Assembly (NCBI GenBank): GCA_003013855.2
Contig: ML058492.1
Coordinates: forward strand, 2,759,365 to 2,823,364
Direction: 5' to 3'
DNA: 64,000 nucleotides
Source: Liriodendron chinense
Lineage: Eukaryota; Streptophyta; Magnoliopsida; Magnoliales; Magnoliaceae
Shown: piece after piece, positions 1-11,264 of the stretch
How the letters are laid out: every line of letters starts with the position of its first letter
How positions within the stretch are numbered: position 1 is the stretch's first letter
Program-made: the position numbers and the translations under genes
The notes under the pieces: generated by a model
Told to the model about the DNA's origin: nothing
The model's input: only the letters and a program-made list of their open reading frames with translations
Database searches by the model: none

Positions 1-183
1 GGGAGCAGGGATGGGAGGCGTGGAAGCTTGGAAGCTGCAATGGCCACGAGAGCGGGATGGGAGTAGTGGATTTTTGGAGAGAGAGAGAGAGAGAGAGAGA
101 CAAAGGGAGGAAGGGCGGGAGACAGTAGAGAGTGAGAGGGAATGAGGGATTTGGGGTTTTTTTTCAGTAAGGGGACGGGGAGT
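1..183. other. No gene; GA microsatellite
   Basis: No coding region is supported here. A perfect GA run occupies about 77-100 in purine-rich DNA. The stretch ends at the first MITE-like element. Confidence 0.6.
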
Positions 184-697
184 CGGATTGCATGCGGAGT
201 AACTCCGCACCCTCTTATCGTGCGAAGTAAACTCAGTTGGGCCTACCTAGAATGTATGTGCTTTATCTATTCTATCCATATGTTTTTCCAGATCATTTTA
301 GTGGTTGAGCCCAAAATTTAAGCATATCCAAATCTCAAGTGGACAATGCCACGGGAAACAATGGGAATAATGATTTCCACCGTTGAAACCTTCCCAGGCC
401 CTACAATGATGTTTATTTGTCATCCAACCTGTTCATAAGATCACATGGATATGGATGAAGGGAAAACACAAATATCAGCTTGATCCAAAACTTCTGTGTC
501 CTCCGAGAATTTTTCAATGGTAGACATTCAGTTCACACATTTCTTGTGGTGTGGTCCACTTTAGATTTTGATATGCTTCATTTTTTGGCACCATACCTAA
601 AATTTTCTGTTAAGATGGATGGACAGAGTGGATAAAATACGTAAATCACTGTGGGCCCCACAGAGTTTACTCCGCATGCTACTTAATACGCAATCCG
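184..697. mobile_element. MITE-like palindromic element 1
   Basis: A non-coding element of about 514 bp with inverted ends. The left end reads CGGATTGC then CATGCGGAGTAA; the right end, reverse-complemented, reads CGGATTGC, a short insertion, then CATGCGGAGTAAA. The interior is the conserved core repeated throughout the window: a sentence about TTTTATCC..CCATC, ATCATTTTAG, CAAGTGGAC, GGGAAACAATGGG, then its approximate inverse ending in GTGGGCCCCACAGAG. No ORF. I cannot assign a superfamily. No clear target duplication was seen. Confidence 0.75.
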
Positions 698-714
698 CTT
701 CCATCTGTTTAGTT

Positions 715-1226
715 GTTACCCCAGGAACAGCTTAGTGGGTGTTACCCCCACCGTATGGCCCACATGGATGATATTTTGTATATCCATGCCGTCCATCTGT
801 TTCTACAGCCCATTTTAGGATGACGTTCCAAAAATTATGTAGATCCAAATCTCAAGTGGACCATAACACTAGAAATAGTGTGATTGAGTGCCCCACCATT
901 AAAAATTCCAAAGAGCCCATCGTAAGGTTTTTGTAATGTTTATTTGCAATCCAAGCTCTTGATAATGTCAATAAAGTCTTGATGAAGGGAAAATATAAAG
1001 ATCAGATTGATCCAAAACTTTTGTGGCCCACAAAACATTTTTAATGGTTATACATCACTGTTTCTAGTGGTATGCTTCACCTAAGATTTGAATCTTCTTA
1101 GGATTTTGGATCACATCCTAAAATGATATAAAAAAAAAGAGATAGACGGTGTTGATATATAAAAACTACATCAAGATGGGCCCCACACGGTTAGGGTAAC
1201 ACCCCTTAAGCTGTTCCTGGGGTAAC
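715..1226. mobile_element. MITE-like palindromic element 2
   Basis: About 512 bp, bounded by a perfect 20-bp terminal inverted repeat, GTTACCCCAGGAACAGCTTA at 715-734 and its reverse complement at 1207-1226. The core is the same as in element 1, but the termini are completely different, so this is a separate subfamily. No ORF. Confidence 0.85.
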
Positions 1227-1242
1227 ACCTAATTTGCACCCC

Positions 1243-1758
1243 TTGGCTATTGATGCTTGGCTATGGGGCCACTGGCCGGTGCTTTGTGGGCCCCACCATG
1301 ACGTATGTGTTTTATCCATGCAGTCTAGCCATTTCTGAAGATCATTTTAGTGCTTGATCCAATAAATGAGCCAAATCTAAATCTCAGGTGGACCACTCCA
1401 CAGGAAAATAGTATCGATTGAATGTCCACCATTAAAAACCTCATAGGGCCCACTATATTGATTATTTGACATCCAACCACTTGATTTGGTCATACAGACT
1501 TGGATGTAGGTAACAAACAAATATCAGCTTGTTCCAAAACTTCCGTGGCTCCCAATAAGTTTTTAATAGTGGGTGTTCAATTAACACTGTTTCTTGTGAT
1601 GTGGTCCACTTGAGATTGGGATCTACCTCAAATTTGGGCTCATACCATAAAATGATCTACGAAAATGTATGGATAGAGTGTATGAAACACATTCATCGTG
1701 GTGGGGCCCACAGAGCACCCATCACTAGGCATTGACTGGTGGCAAAGTCACTAGCCAA
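1243..1758. mobile_element. MITE-like palindromic element 3
   Basis: About 516 bp with an imperfect inverted repeat of roughly 55 bp starting TTGGCTA at the left (1243) and matching the reverse complement of the stretch ending TAGCCAA at 1758. Both ends lead into GGGCCCCAC / GTGGGGCCC. Core as in elements 1 and 2. The three elements stand head to tail with only short spacers. Confidence 0.75.
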
Positions 1759-1767
1759 TCCGCATCT

Positions 1768-1890
1768 GTTATCCTAACGGTATGAGCCCAAGTTGATGTA
1801 TTTTATGTATATCTAATCCATCCATCTGTTCTTTTATATCATTTTAGGATGCAATAGCAAATATTAGAAAGATCAAATTCTCAATGGCTA
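1768..1890 (+). repeat. Truncated half copy of the MITE core
   Basis: It starts with the usual GATGTATTTTAT..ATCCATCCATCTGTT phrase and reaches ATCATTTTAGGATGC and the AAATTCTCAA stretch. There it leaves the core without the second half. No inverted end was found. Confidence 0.5.
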
Positions 1891-2481
1891 GATTAGAGTT
1901 TGGGGTCTAATGATTATACATTTATTAGGTTTTCACGAGGTCAACAAGTTGTAGCGCAATTTTGACCTAAAATTTGGCCTAATTTGGAAATGTAATCCAT
2001 TCACTCCATTCTATTCATCAATAACTTTGATTTGACTGGTCACTTGCCCTAATCAAGTTTCAAATGAGAAAGATACTGAATAGATAAAATTGATCAACAA
2101 TATGATGGGCCATATCTTGTGACCTAACCGTTAGATTTGAGTGAAATTTAATCTAAACATCTAAAGTCATTTACTTTTCAATTTGGACCAATCAGATTGT
2201 TCAAAATTTGTCTAGCTCTAGACAAACTGATTGTGCACATTTAAAGAGTCTTTTGGACGGATATGATTCGGGCTGAATTTTGTTTTCAATAGTAATTAGC
2301 ACGTTCTAAACATATCTGACCATTCAGATCAAGTTTAGGATGACTTGATCATAGAATTTGATCAATCTCATCCTTATAAGTTTTACTTGCAATTAATTAA
2401 CAACATTATATTAGGGCCTTCATTTTTTGCACCAATGAACATGTGTGTATGCATAAACCAATTTGATATCCAGCTAACTGA
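1891..2481. other. AT-rich DNA without recognisable features
   Basis: No ORF, repeat terminus or RNA gene that I can support. It is moderately AT-rich, unlike the extreme T bias that follows. Confidence 0.5.
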
Positions 2482-3715
2482 ATGAGTGTAATTTTTCATT
2501 TTCAACTATCCAATAAATGTCCACCAACAAATTTGGCCCACTCATTTCAAATTTCTCACTTTTGTTTAAATCACAATTTTTTTCCAATTTTTTTTTCAAA
2601 ATATAAAATCTCATTTTTTTTAATCAAACTTCTCAACTTTTTTTTTTTTCAAAATACAAAATCTCAATTTTTCTTTTTTAAATCTCAAATCTTCATTTCC
2701 TTTTCAAATCTATTTTTTTTTCGAACTTTTTCAAACTTATCAAAAATTTATTTTTTTAATCAAACTTATCTATTTTATTCAAACTTCTCAATATTTTAAA
2801 AATGCTAATTCTTATTTTCAAAACACTAATTTCTTTATGCCAATTTTTTTTCCAAAATGTCAATTTTATAAAATATAATTTCTTTTATTTTTTTAAGCTT
2901 ATCAATTTTATTCAAACTTCTCAATTTTTTTTCAAAATGACCTTTTTTTGTTTAAAAATGTTACTTTTTTTTTTTTCTAAAACCCTAATTCTTTTTTTAA
3001 TCTCAATTCTTTTTTTTTTTAATCCAAATTTTTATCAAACATTGTCGATTTCTTTCCAACTTCTCAACCAAATTTTTTTTGAAATCGCAATTTTTTTTAA
3101 AACTTGTTAATTTTCGTTTTTAAATTTTCAAAATTTTTTTTTATCAAAATCTCCATTTTTTCACATCACATTTTTCTTCAAAATTTCAATTTTATTTCAA
3201 ACTTCCTAACTTTTCAAAATGTCAATTTTTTAAAGCTTCTCAATTTCTTTTCAAAATCTCATTTTTTTTTAATCAAACTTCTTAATTTTTTCAAAATACA
3301 AAATCTTAATTTCTTTATAAAAATTCCAATTTTTTTTATAAACTTATCAATTTTATTCGAACTTCTCAACTTTTTTCAAATGGCCATTTTTTTTCAAAAA
3401 TCTCAATTTTTTTGATCTTATTAATTTTCAAAATCTCAATTTTACTAAAAAATTGTTAATTTATTTTCAAACCTCTCAACTTTTTTTGTTTAAAAATCAC
3501 AACTTTTTTTAAACTTCACAATTTTCTTTTTCAAAATGTTTAATTTTGTGAAAATTTGAAAAGAAATTTCAAACATATTAATTTTATTCAAATTTCTCAA
3601 TTTTGGTTTTAAAACCTTTGAACTTTTTTTTTCAAATTACAAAATCTATTTTTTTTAATATCAATTTTTTTAATTTTTTAAAAATATCAGTTTTATTTCA
3701 GTCTCATTTTTCTTA
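2482..3715 (+). repeat. T-rich, strand-asymmetric low-complexity tract
   Basis: About 1.2 kb built from loose variants of CAATTTTTTTCAAAAT and CAAACTTCTCAA. The plus strand is rich in T and C and almost lacks G. Open frames of about 100 codons occur, but they encode only Phe/Leu/Asn/Ile/Ser low complexity and follow from the scarcity of G. It could be a decayed tandem array or the interior of the CACTA-like element ending at 4034. I see no coding signal. Confidence 0.65.
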
Positions 3716-3721
3716 AATTTT

Positions 3722-4034
3722 ATTTTACGACGAATCTTATCCGTCGTTTAAGGAAATAATCTGTCGTTAATCTGTATGGGGTTCTTGGGGGATTTTTTCG
3801 GGCTGGAATCAGCGACGAACCAAGTCCGTTGTTAAATTACGACGGGCTAGGTCCGTCGGAAATTATAAATTTGCGACGGACACTAAATCCCGCGACGAAA
3901 TCCCGCCTTATTTCGCAAAAGCGACGGAAAATTTTCGAATACGACGAATAAGGTTCGTCGTTAAACCAAGCACTTTTTGCGACGGGCAATGTCCGTCGCA
4001 CAATCCGTCGCAAATTTGCCTTTTTCACGTAGCG
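3722..4034. mobile_element. CACTA-like element, terminal region (one end only)
   Basis: Dense subterminal motifs of the type GCGACGGA / TCCGTCGC and CGACGAA / TTCGTCG in both orientations, ending in TTCACGTAGCG at 4034. Its reverse complement CGCTACGTGAA resembles a CACTAC terminus with one change. The same subterminal motif marks both ends of the complete element at 36223-40133. The end abuts the RNase H region of the minus-strand gypsy element, which stops here. The opposite terminus was not found upstream in the window. Confidence 0.6.
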
Positions 4035-5855
4035 CTGCTCGTGTTAAATCGGACTCAGGTGCGGACGCTAATTTAGCGAGAGAGTCAGCAAGCTTATTTT
4101 CCTCACGAGTGACGTGAATTATCTCGTATTTACCTAGTTTAACGAGCAGAATGAGTACCCGTGACTTGTATAGAGTCATTCGCTCTTCTTTCGCTTCGAA
4201 TTCATTGAGTACTTGATTGACAACCAGCTGGGAATCACTATGAATGAGCAGATGTGTTATCGTAAGTATATTAGCTATTTCAAGGCCAACGATTAAAGCC
4301 TCATATTCTACTTCGTTGTTAGAAGCTTGAAAGTCGAAACGTAATGCATACTAGAATTGTAACATATCAGGAGCTATCAGGATCAAACCGACTCTGCTTC
4401 CTGAGGAGCATGACGACCCATCTATGTATAATGACCAGATTGGCTGCTCGCTGGTCGCTGAATTATTGCTGGAGATAGGAGCAGCGGGGGTCGAATATGT
4501 AAATTCGGCGATGAAATCGGCCATGGCTTGTGCTTTTATTGCGGTTCGTGAGCAAAAGGTGATATCATGCTCGATCGCTCATTTAGTCAACCGTCCATAC
4601 ACTTTGGGCCTTTGAAGGACCTGCTTTAAAGGATGATTCGTAGGAATCATTATAGGATGGGCTTGAAAATAAGGCCGTAATTTTCGAGCCGCAAGCACTA
4701 AGGCTAGAGCCAGTTTCTCCATGTCGGAATATCGAGTTTCAGCATCTACCATTACTCGGCTAACATAATAAACGGGCCTCTATATCGTGGAATCTTCTCT
4801 TATTAAGGCGGCGCTAACGGCCATTGAAGATACAGATAAATAAAGAAAAAGCTGCTCATGAGGTACATGTTTAGATAAGATAGGAGGAGTGCTCAGATAT
4901 TGCTTCAGTTGTTGGAATGCCTCCTCACATTGTGGAGTCCATACCCAGTTGGCCTTGGCAGTCGTGCGTAGGAGCTTAAAAAAGGGGAGGCACTTGTCAG
5001 AAGCACGCGAGATAAATCTGTTTAATGATACAATTCGACCAGCTAACCGTTGAACTTCTTTAAGAGTAGACGGAGATTACATTTCAAGTAAGGCCCTAAT
5101 CTTCTCAGGATTTACTTCAATCCATAGCTAACCAACCATGAACCCAAGGAATTTTCTAGCTGAAACTCCAAAGGCGCACTTTTCTGGATTCAACTTCATT
5201 TGATATTTTCTCATTAGATCAAAGGCTTCTCGAAGATCTATGAGGTGATTATTATCCTCGACACTTTTTACGAGCATATCATCGACGTAGACTTCCATGT
5301 TCCTACGGATTTGTGCCGCAAACATCTTATTGACCAGACACTGGTAGGTGGCTTCCGCATTCTTTAGACCGAAAGGCATTACCTTATAACAATATAGACC
5401 ATGATCAGTAGTAAAAGCAGTATTTTGACGATCAGGTGGGTGCATCATGATCTGATTATAACCAGAATAAGCGTCCATAAAGCTGAGCAAGGCATGTCCC
5501 GCAGTCGAATCAACCAGTTGGTCAATGCGTGGAGTAGGGAAACTATCCTTCAGACACGCCTTTTTTAAGTCGGAGTAATCCACACACATCTTCTACTTGT
5601 CATTTGCTTTGCGCACGAGAGCAACGTTTGCGACCCACTCCAGGTAGTCGACCTCTTCAACAAAATTTACAGCCAATAATTTTTCAACTTCAGCTTTGAT
5701 CACCATCTACCTTTCAACTGTGAATGCTCGGCGGCGCTGATGGACGGGTTTAAACTTTGGGTCTACATTCAGGCGATGAACCGCCACGTTGGAGTCAATG
5801 CCTGACATATCTTTATGAGACCAGGCAAATACATCTTGAAATTCAACCAAGAAGT
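4035..5855 (-). pseudogene. Reverse transcriptase and two RNase H domains, decayed Tat-lineage element
   Basis: Read right to left, this is a gypsy pol remnant. The RT block (open from 5589 to 5128) shows VDYSDLKKAC, YSGYNQIMMHP, VMPFGLKNAEATYQ and the catalytic YVDD box. Further left, in frames broken by stops and small shifts, follow a gypsy RNase H (YYVSRVMVDAETRYSDMEK) and then a second RNase H of the archaeal type (IDGSS, NNEVEYEAL, HSDSQLVV, and TREENKLADSLAKLAS near 4075-4110). Dual RNase H is typical of the Tat lineage. Stops lie for example next to the VDYSD and GFMVG motifs. Integrase is absent because the element is cut at 4034 by the CACTA-like end. Confidence 0.85.
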
Positions 5856-5858
5856 TGG

Positions 5859-6440
5859 TCAGATGGACTCGAAAAAAGAGTCCAAAGATGATCCGATATA
5901 AACCTTTTTGGAAGGGTCATCGTCAGATAATTGAATTTCGATTGTTTCTTCCCCGGGTGCTCCTGCCTGGTACGTATTTTCTCTTGGGTCTAAATTTGTT
6001 GTTGTAGGAGAATTTTCTATATCTCCTGAAACCATCATTATGGGAGCTGCCTGGACACCTTTCCGTTCTTGTACTGCAATTTCATAACATGCTCGAGCTT
6101 CCTTTTGATTTCCTCGAACTACTCCTACTCCGCCTGGGGTAGGAAACTTAATGCACAAGAAAATGGCATGCAAAGCTGCTCTGATCTTAGTAAGAGAAGG
6201 TCGCCCTAAAATTGCATTGTAAGCCGACTTTCGATCTACTACAAGAAAATTAATGAAAATAGTTACCTTGGCTGGAGATTCCCCGAATGTGACGGGAAGG
6301 CTAATACTTCCCTCAGGCGTTACTACTTCACCCCCGAAACCGACAAGGGGAGTGGAGACGGGTTTGAGCAAGTTTCTGGCGATGGCCATCTTATTGAAAG
6401 CTTCAAGATATAGGATATCTGTAGAACTGCCTGTATCCAA
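5859..6440 (-). pseudogene. Retroviral-type aspartic protease, decayed Tat-lineage element
   Basis: A 193-codon open stretch beginning at the catalytic loop MDTGSSTDILY (DTGSS) with the later NAILGRPSL motif typical of retroelement proteases, then a tail of low similarity leading toward RT. It lies between the gag zinc-knuckle region and RT, as expected for gag-pro-pol order. The ORF is open, but the element as a whole is dead because flanking segments are shifted and the 3' part is missing. Confidence 0.8.
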
Positions 6441-6527
6441 TATAATGCGATGAGTTAAATAATTCGATACCTTTAATGCAACGACGATAGAATCCTCATG
6501 GGGGAAATTGAGTCCTTCAGCATCTGC

Positions 6528-8270
6528 TTAAGAAAAAGAAATTTGCTGATGGCTCAAGTTTGTTAGGTTAGAGGATTTCTCCGCCCAGTAAACATATTGA
6601 GGCTTCTGACTCTCCTTCCAAGCATATGCTTTCCTTGAGGCCCGTGAATCTCCTCCACAAGTCAGGCTACCTGCAATGGTTTGAATTTCGCCTGCTGGTT
6701 CAGTGTCCTCTTGCGAAGGACAACGTTGTGGTGACTTCCTTCTTTGGTTTTGGTGGTCGTGACATGTTGACGTATCAGATCTTTTGGGTGAACGATCCTG
6801 TTGTGCGACATAATCGCGGAGATGCCCCTTTCGAATGAGGGCTTCAATCTGATCTTTGAGAGATATACAATCTTGAGTGTTATGCCCGTGATCTTTGTGG
6901 AAGTGGCAGAACTTCCTCTTATCCCTTTTTTCAGGGTCTGACTTGATCCTTGGGAGCCATTTAATGTACGACTTGTGTTTGATCTCCATCAGTACCTTTT
7001 CGGGAGATCGATTAAGAGGTGTATAATTGCGATATTTTTAGGAATAAGGCCTCCTTGGAGAGCGATCACATCGATATTTCATGTCCGCTAGAGAAATTTC
7101 TTCAGCTTTTCGCTTTTTTCCTTGGGCACCATGGCAGCCTAAGGCCACTTCTTCACCATTGATATATTTTTTAGCCTTGGCTTGGAATTCGATCATCGTT
7201 TTGGGAGGGTTTTTATCCAAGACGAATCGAAATCTTTCGCTCATAATACCTGCTATAAGGGCAGTGAGACCCTTATCTTCTGTATAACCTTCGGTTTGGA
7301 CTGCTTCCACCGTGAATCGAACGATGAATTCTTTGATCGTCTCTCCATGCTGCTGCTTCAAATCTGATAAGTGAGATGCAGGTTTTTTAGACGGATGCTT
7401 CCCATAAATTGGGAAAGAAAGAGATCTGATAACTGACAGAAGGACTCAATGGATCAGGGCTTTAGACCACGAAACGAAGTACGTGCTGCGTCTTTTAGAG
7501 TTAAAGAGAAGGCCCTGCACATAATTTTAGAGCTATTCCCTTCCAACTCCATAAGGGATCTATACGTTTCCAGACGCTCAAGGGGATCAGCGATACTAGT
7601 ATATGGGATAATATTGGGCGTCCGATATTCTTTAGGCAGAGGAGCCTCTATCACTTTGCCTGTAAAAGGGGGATCTGACCGCCGGATCGCCAGAGTGGAT
7701 GTTGGGAGATTAGACTGATATTATTGTTCGATATGATCGAAGCGATCTGCGAGTTTCCGGAGGTCCCCTTCCCAAGAAAGAGTATAACTGGATATTTCGC
7801 CATCGAGTTGTTCTTCAGGCTGTCGTTGTCGGGAAGTGCTGGAGCGAATGGATTGTGGATGCTGATTAGAAACTTGATTGCCGCGAGGGATCGAGTTTGA
7901 AGGAGGATTGACCTAAGCTTGTGGTTGATCCAGAGAGTGTCTAGAAGCTACAGGTACAGGTTGTAGTGGCGGTCCTTCTGGAGGTTGCTGTGATTCGAGG
8001 AAATGTTGATCAAACCCATTGGATAAGGTTTGAAGCCCAGCTTTAAGAGTAAGGAGTGTTTCCCCGACGAAGCGCATTATTCCATCATGACCACCGGAGA
8101 TTTCTTGGAATGGGTTTTGCACAGGTTGGCTAGACTCCACCAGAGGAATCCCTGTCAAAACAGCCTGAGAGAGGTTAGGACCTGACTCTGGGATGTCTGG
8201 CTGGGGGTAACGTCTGCCTTGAAGTGGAGGGATGAGTCATCTTTTTAGGAGGCAGAGTGGGAGGATACAA
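6528..8270 (-). pseudogene. gag, decayed Tat-lineage element
   Basis: Several open pieces in different frames give a gag polyprotein. 8158-7913 is the N-terminal linker. 7654-7454 carries the retrotransposon gag core (DPLERLETYRSLMEL..CRAFSLTLKDAART). 7361-7038 continues it (TIKEFIVRFTVEA). 6989-6528 carries a zinc knuckle of the form CHFHKDHGHNTQDC. Stops and frameshifts separate the pieces. The order agrees with the protease and RT to the left. Confidence 0.8.
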
Positions 8271-8295
8271 TCGGTGATAAGAACGAATTGAATAC

Positions 8296-8320
8296 CCGTT
8301 TCCCACAGACGACGCTAATC
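8296..8320 (-). promoter_or_regulatory. Probable primer-binding region, decayed Tat-lineage element
   Basis: On the minus strand the LTR end is followed, two bases on, by TTAGCGTCGTCTGTGGGAAA. This resembles the TTGGCGCCGTCTGTGGGAA seen at the start of the internal region of many plant gypsy elements, allowing two transitions. The comparison is from memory. Confidence 0.45.
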
Positions 8321-8743
8321 TATTAACGTCAGATTCCGGTAACAAGTTCTTTCAAATTATATGCCTTCTTCAGAATGAGCTCCCTTCCGAACCTGAAAGC
8401 CAAAGAAAAAAACTAAGGGTGGCCGGTGCTTGGGCGTTGGTCCTCCGAAGCTTAAGTCAGAGATAGCTTAATTGTAAGATGAAGTGTGAAACGAAGGTTT
8501 TTGAGATTGTGTACCTTTACCATTTGGAACCATCTATTTATACAGATCTAGGTGATCCATCCTATCATGCAAGCTGTTAAGATTACCGTTGATTTCAGGG
8601 GATAAGGGAATATCCTAACCACTCTAGATGTCCACTTGATTATGTTTCTTGTTAGATATCCCCCGTGGTTTGGAGCTATGAATAGAGACAAGCCGAAATC
8701 GGTCTATACGGGCTGCTGGTACTATAAGACGGTGAATACTTGG
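8321..8743 (-). repeat. 5' LTR of the minus-strand Tat element, R/U5-side part
   Basis: Right of the primer-binding region the minus strand reads as an LTR, with a TATA box (TATAAATA on the minus strand, 8535-8542) about 215 bp before the LTR end. The LTR is interrupted at 8743 by the 17.7 kb element. Its other part continues at 26438, after removal of the insert and one copy of the 5-bp target duplication CTTGG (8739-8743). Confidence 0.65.
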
Positions 8744-10786
8744 TATTGGGGTCCCAAAAGACAGGGACTCTTAAAATAAACAAAATAACCGTATACCTCT
8801 GAAGGAATCACACAAAACACCTTCCGGTGCACTGCAAAACTGAATTATACAGGATTTCCTTAGCCAAATCCTCCAGTGGGCCCCGCCGATCACCGTGTTC
8901 AGAACCGCCCAAAAGTGGACCCGCAACTTCATTACTACTCATGATGAACAGTGCAAGTGATTGCGCAACGAAACGGGCCCCACAAACCCTCCAAAATTCA
9001 AAACCCAATTAGTGGAGTCCACATTTACGTGCCCACACACCCTCGAATTCGGACACCCCACGCGTCCAAAAAATTAGCAAAAACAGGAATCCATCCAAGG
9101 GTGTTTTAAGTCCCACGCACCCTGAAAATGGTGCCACGCACCCTTGAAAACGACACATTTTGTGATTCTCATTACGGAGGCGTTTAGACTCCACGCACCC
9201 TGAAATTGGGTCCAGGCGCCCGTAAATTCCACAAATTGTCAGAAATCAAATTACAGGTGCGTGGACTCCCACGCACCCGTAAATTAAGTCCCATGCACCC
9301 AAAAAATTGAGTATTTGGAGAACATGTTTTCGGACGTCCGCGCATCAATAAACAAGTGCGTGGGGGACCTTTAACGGGTGCGTGGCACGTGGCACTCTCC
9401 TATTGGCCGACTTCACCTATAAATACCCCCTCCACCCATTCATTTGCAACGGTTCCAAAAAGAGAGAGAGAGCTGCCGCCGGCCGAAAACCCAAAATCCT
9501 CGCCGGAATACTTTCCCGACCATCGGAATACCCTTTCCGATCGCAGATACTCCACTACAGGTCCGAATGCTACAATCATAAGTTTGGCCACGCACCTGTA
9601 AATGGACTCCACGCACCCGAAAAGTGGCCCACGCATCTGTAAATTCAGCCCCACGCATCCATAAGTACATCGGACTCCCACGCACCCGAAAAGTGGCCCA
9701 CGCGTCCATTAATTCGGGTCCCACGCGTCCATAAACTCAGCAAGAATCAAATTTGTAAATTTGGTCCCACGCATCTTGAATATGGACCCACGCACCCCTA
9801 AATTAATCAGGAATTTCGTACTTAGTTTTTAGGTGCGTAGAGCCCCACGCACCCGTTTAATAGGTCCCACGCACCTAAAAATTCAGTCAATTGCAGAACA
9901 TGTTTGCAGGTGTACCGGGCTCAATTTTAAGTGTTCTCAAGGTTCGCTCGAGCCTATCTTGGGTATTTCGAGCATCCCGGACGTAATGGAATGGTCGAAC
10001 GAATGTTCCGGGAACTCTAAATGAGTGGAATCGAGCATCTTCGAGGTTGACCCGATTCGACGCGATGAACGAAGTGACTTCCCGGAAAGGAGCCGTCAGC
10101 ATCAAGAGCTATGCAAATATGCCATTATTTATGTTTACTGAAAAGGCATGATCCGATTTGTGTCAAAAGCTAGACAAGCAGGGCTATGATTACCACGATA
10201 AACCATGCCAAAGAGTTTCAAATTCTCTACAAAATAATTGCTATGAACTACCACAGCACAACAGTCGATGCCCTACCCATCCAAACGGCATCCGTTGGTA
10301 GGGCTGCACAAGGTACACACAACTGTAGAATGGACCTCCCGAGGTCACCTGTCCCTACATTGACAGGCGAGGGCCCAGAGTCGTCCATCTCAGTCACAAA
10401 CCCTGATAGTCTCAGCCCGGATCTCCGGCCAAAATATGGGACATAGACATCTGACTAATACAAAGGTGGTTCAGTACACAGCAAAACAAATACAGGTCTC
10501 TATGACCACAAACTCTAAAACCATAGTCCCTGCTGACTAGTATTTTACCTTTTAATCAAGGGTCATCGATCATTCGATGTAATTAAGGGCTCGTGCTAGA
10601 TCACGGCCTGGAATGTACAAGATCACAGAATCTCTAGAATAAAATTCGCCTTGCGATATGTCTTCTCTTATATACTTTTGTGAATCCTTGTGATTGTCTA
10701 TGAATGCTTCTATTATTCAGAACCCCAGAGCAACAAAACACCACACTTCAGAGAATGTGATCGTATCCCATCCTCTAGTTCCAACA
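8744..10786 (+). repeat. 5' LTR of the 17.7 kb Tat element
   Basis: 2,043 bp. Contains many copies of the palindromic motif GTGCGTGG / CCACGCAC at about 9020-9390 and 9590-9880, on both sides of the TATA box at 9418. The last 1.1 kb matches the 3' LTR at 25300-26432 closely. The stretch between the two TAAATTC words at 9223 and 9640 is absent from the 3' LTR. Confidence 0.93.
9418..9425 (+). promoter_or_regulatory. TATA box of the 5' LTR
   Basis: TATAAATA in the context CACCTATAAATACCCCC. An equivalent box with the same CCCCC tail is found in the related solo LTR at 29176-29183, and in both cases a GA-rich stretch follows about 45 bp on. It is the likely start site of the genomic RNA. Confidence 0.75.
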
Positions 10787-10807
10787 AACTGGCGACTCCA
10801 CTCGGGA
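10785..10807 (+). promoter_or_regulatory. Primer-binding site of the 17.7 kb Tat element
   Basis: Directly after the LTR end, the sequence reads CAAACTGGCGACTCCACTCG, with TGGCGACTCCA as the expected complement of a tRNA 3' end. Ogre/Tat elements are reported to use tRNA-Arg with a very similar site; that match is from memory. Confidence 0.65.
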
Positions 10808-10931
10808 TCGAACCCAGAATCTCTAGGTTAGTTCTGAGTATAGAAACGCTCTAAGATCAATCATTCACATATGCGAATGTGTACACCAGGATATTTATCG
10901 CGAGGCATAATGTTTCGGCGCCCTCGGCCGC

Positions 10932-10954
10932 CAAACTGGAGACTCTCAACGGGA
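10932..10954 (+). promoter_or_regulatory. Second PBS-like motif in the leader
   Basis: CAAACTGGAGACTCTCAACG repeats the primer-binding site with a few changes, 147 bp downstream of it. A second Tat-like remnant has the same pair 149 bp apart (50067 and 50216), so the duplication is older than either copy. The role is unknown. Confidence 0.4.
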
Positions 10955-11264
10955 ACATTCCTCCCTTCATCTTTAAGGCAATAGACGGTAAATCAAAGGT
11001 TTAACCACAAACCACTACAACTACGCACGTTTGTCTTCTCCTTGCTTATTCCTACTAGTTTATGTACCGCGATCGATGGATTCACGTTCCCGGCCGCGTT
11101 TATGAACTGTTCTAATGACTTTCTGACACTACAGAATTAGCAAGATATCAAGACGGACAAAAGAAATGGCAGGCCCGATGACCGGTTCATGCACCTTCCT
11201 TGCCACCGGAGGCTTCAGCTTCCCCCGTTTCACTGCAGCTGTAAATCCGAAACCAGAGTGGTAG
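10955..11264 (+). other. Leader between PBS and gag
   Basis: Untranslated leader of the Tat element; no ORF of note. Contains a pyrimidine-rich stretch (CCTCCCTTCATC) after the second PBS-like motif, shared with the remnant at 50235-50265. Confidence 0.5.

Noticed and set aside
2482..3415. Three consecutive plus-strand ORFs of just over 100 codons
   Set aside because: They encode only Phe/Leu/Asn/Ser/Ile low complexity in a tract nearly without G, so the open frames are a composition effect.
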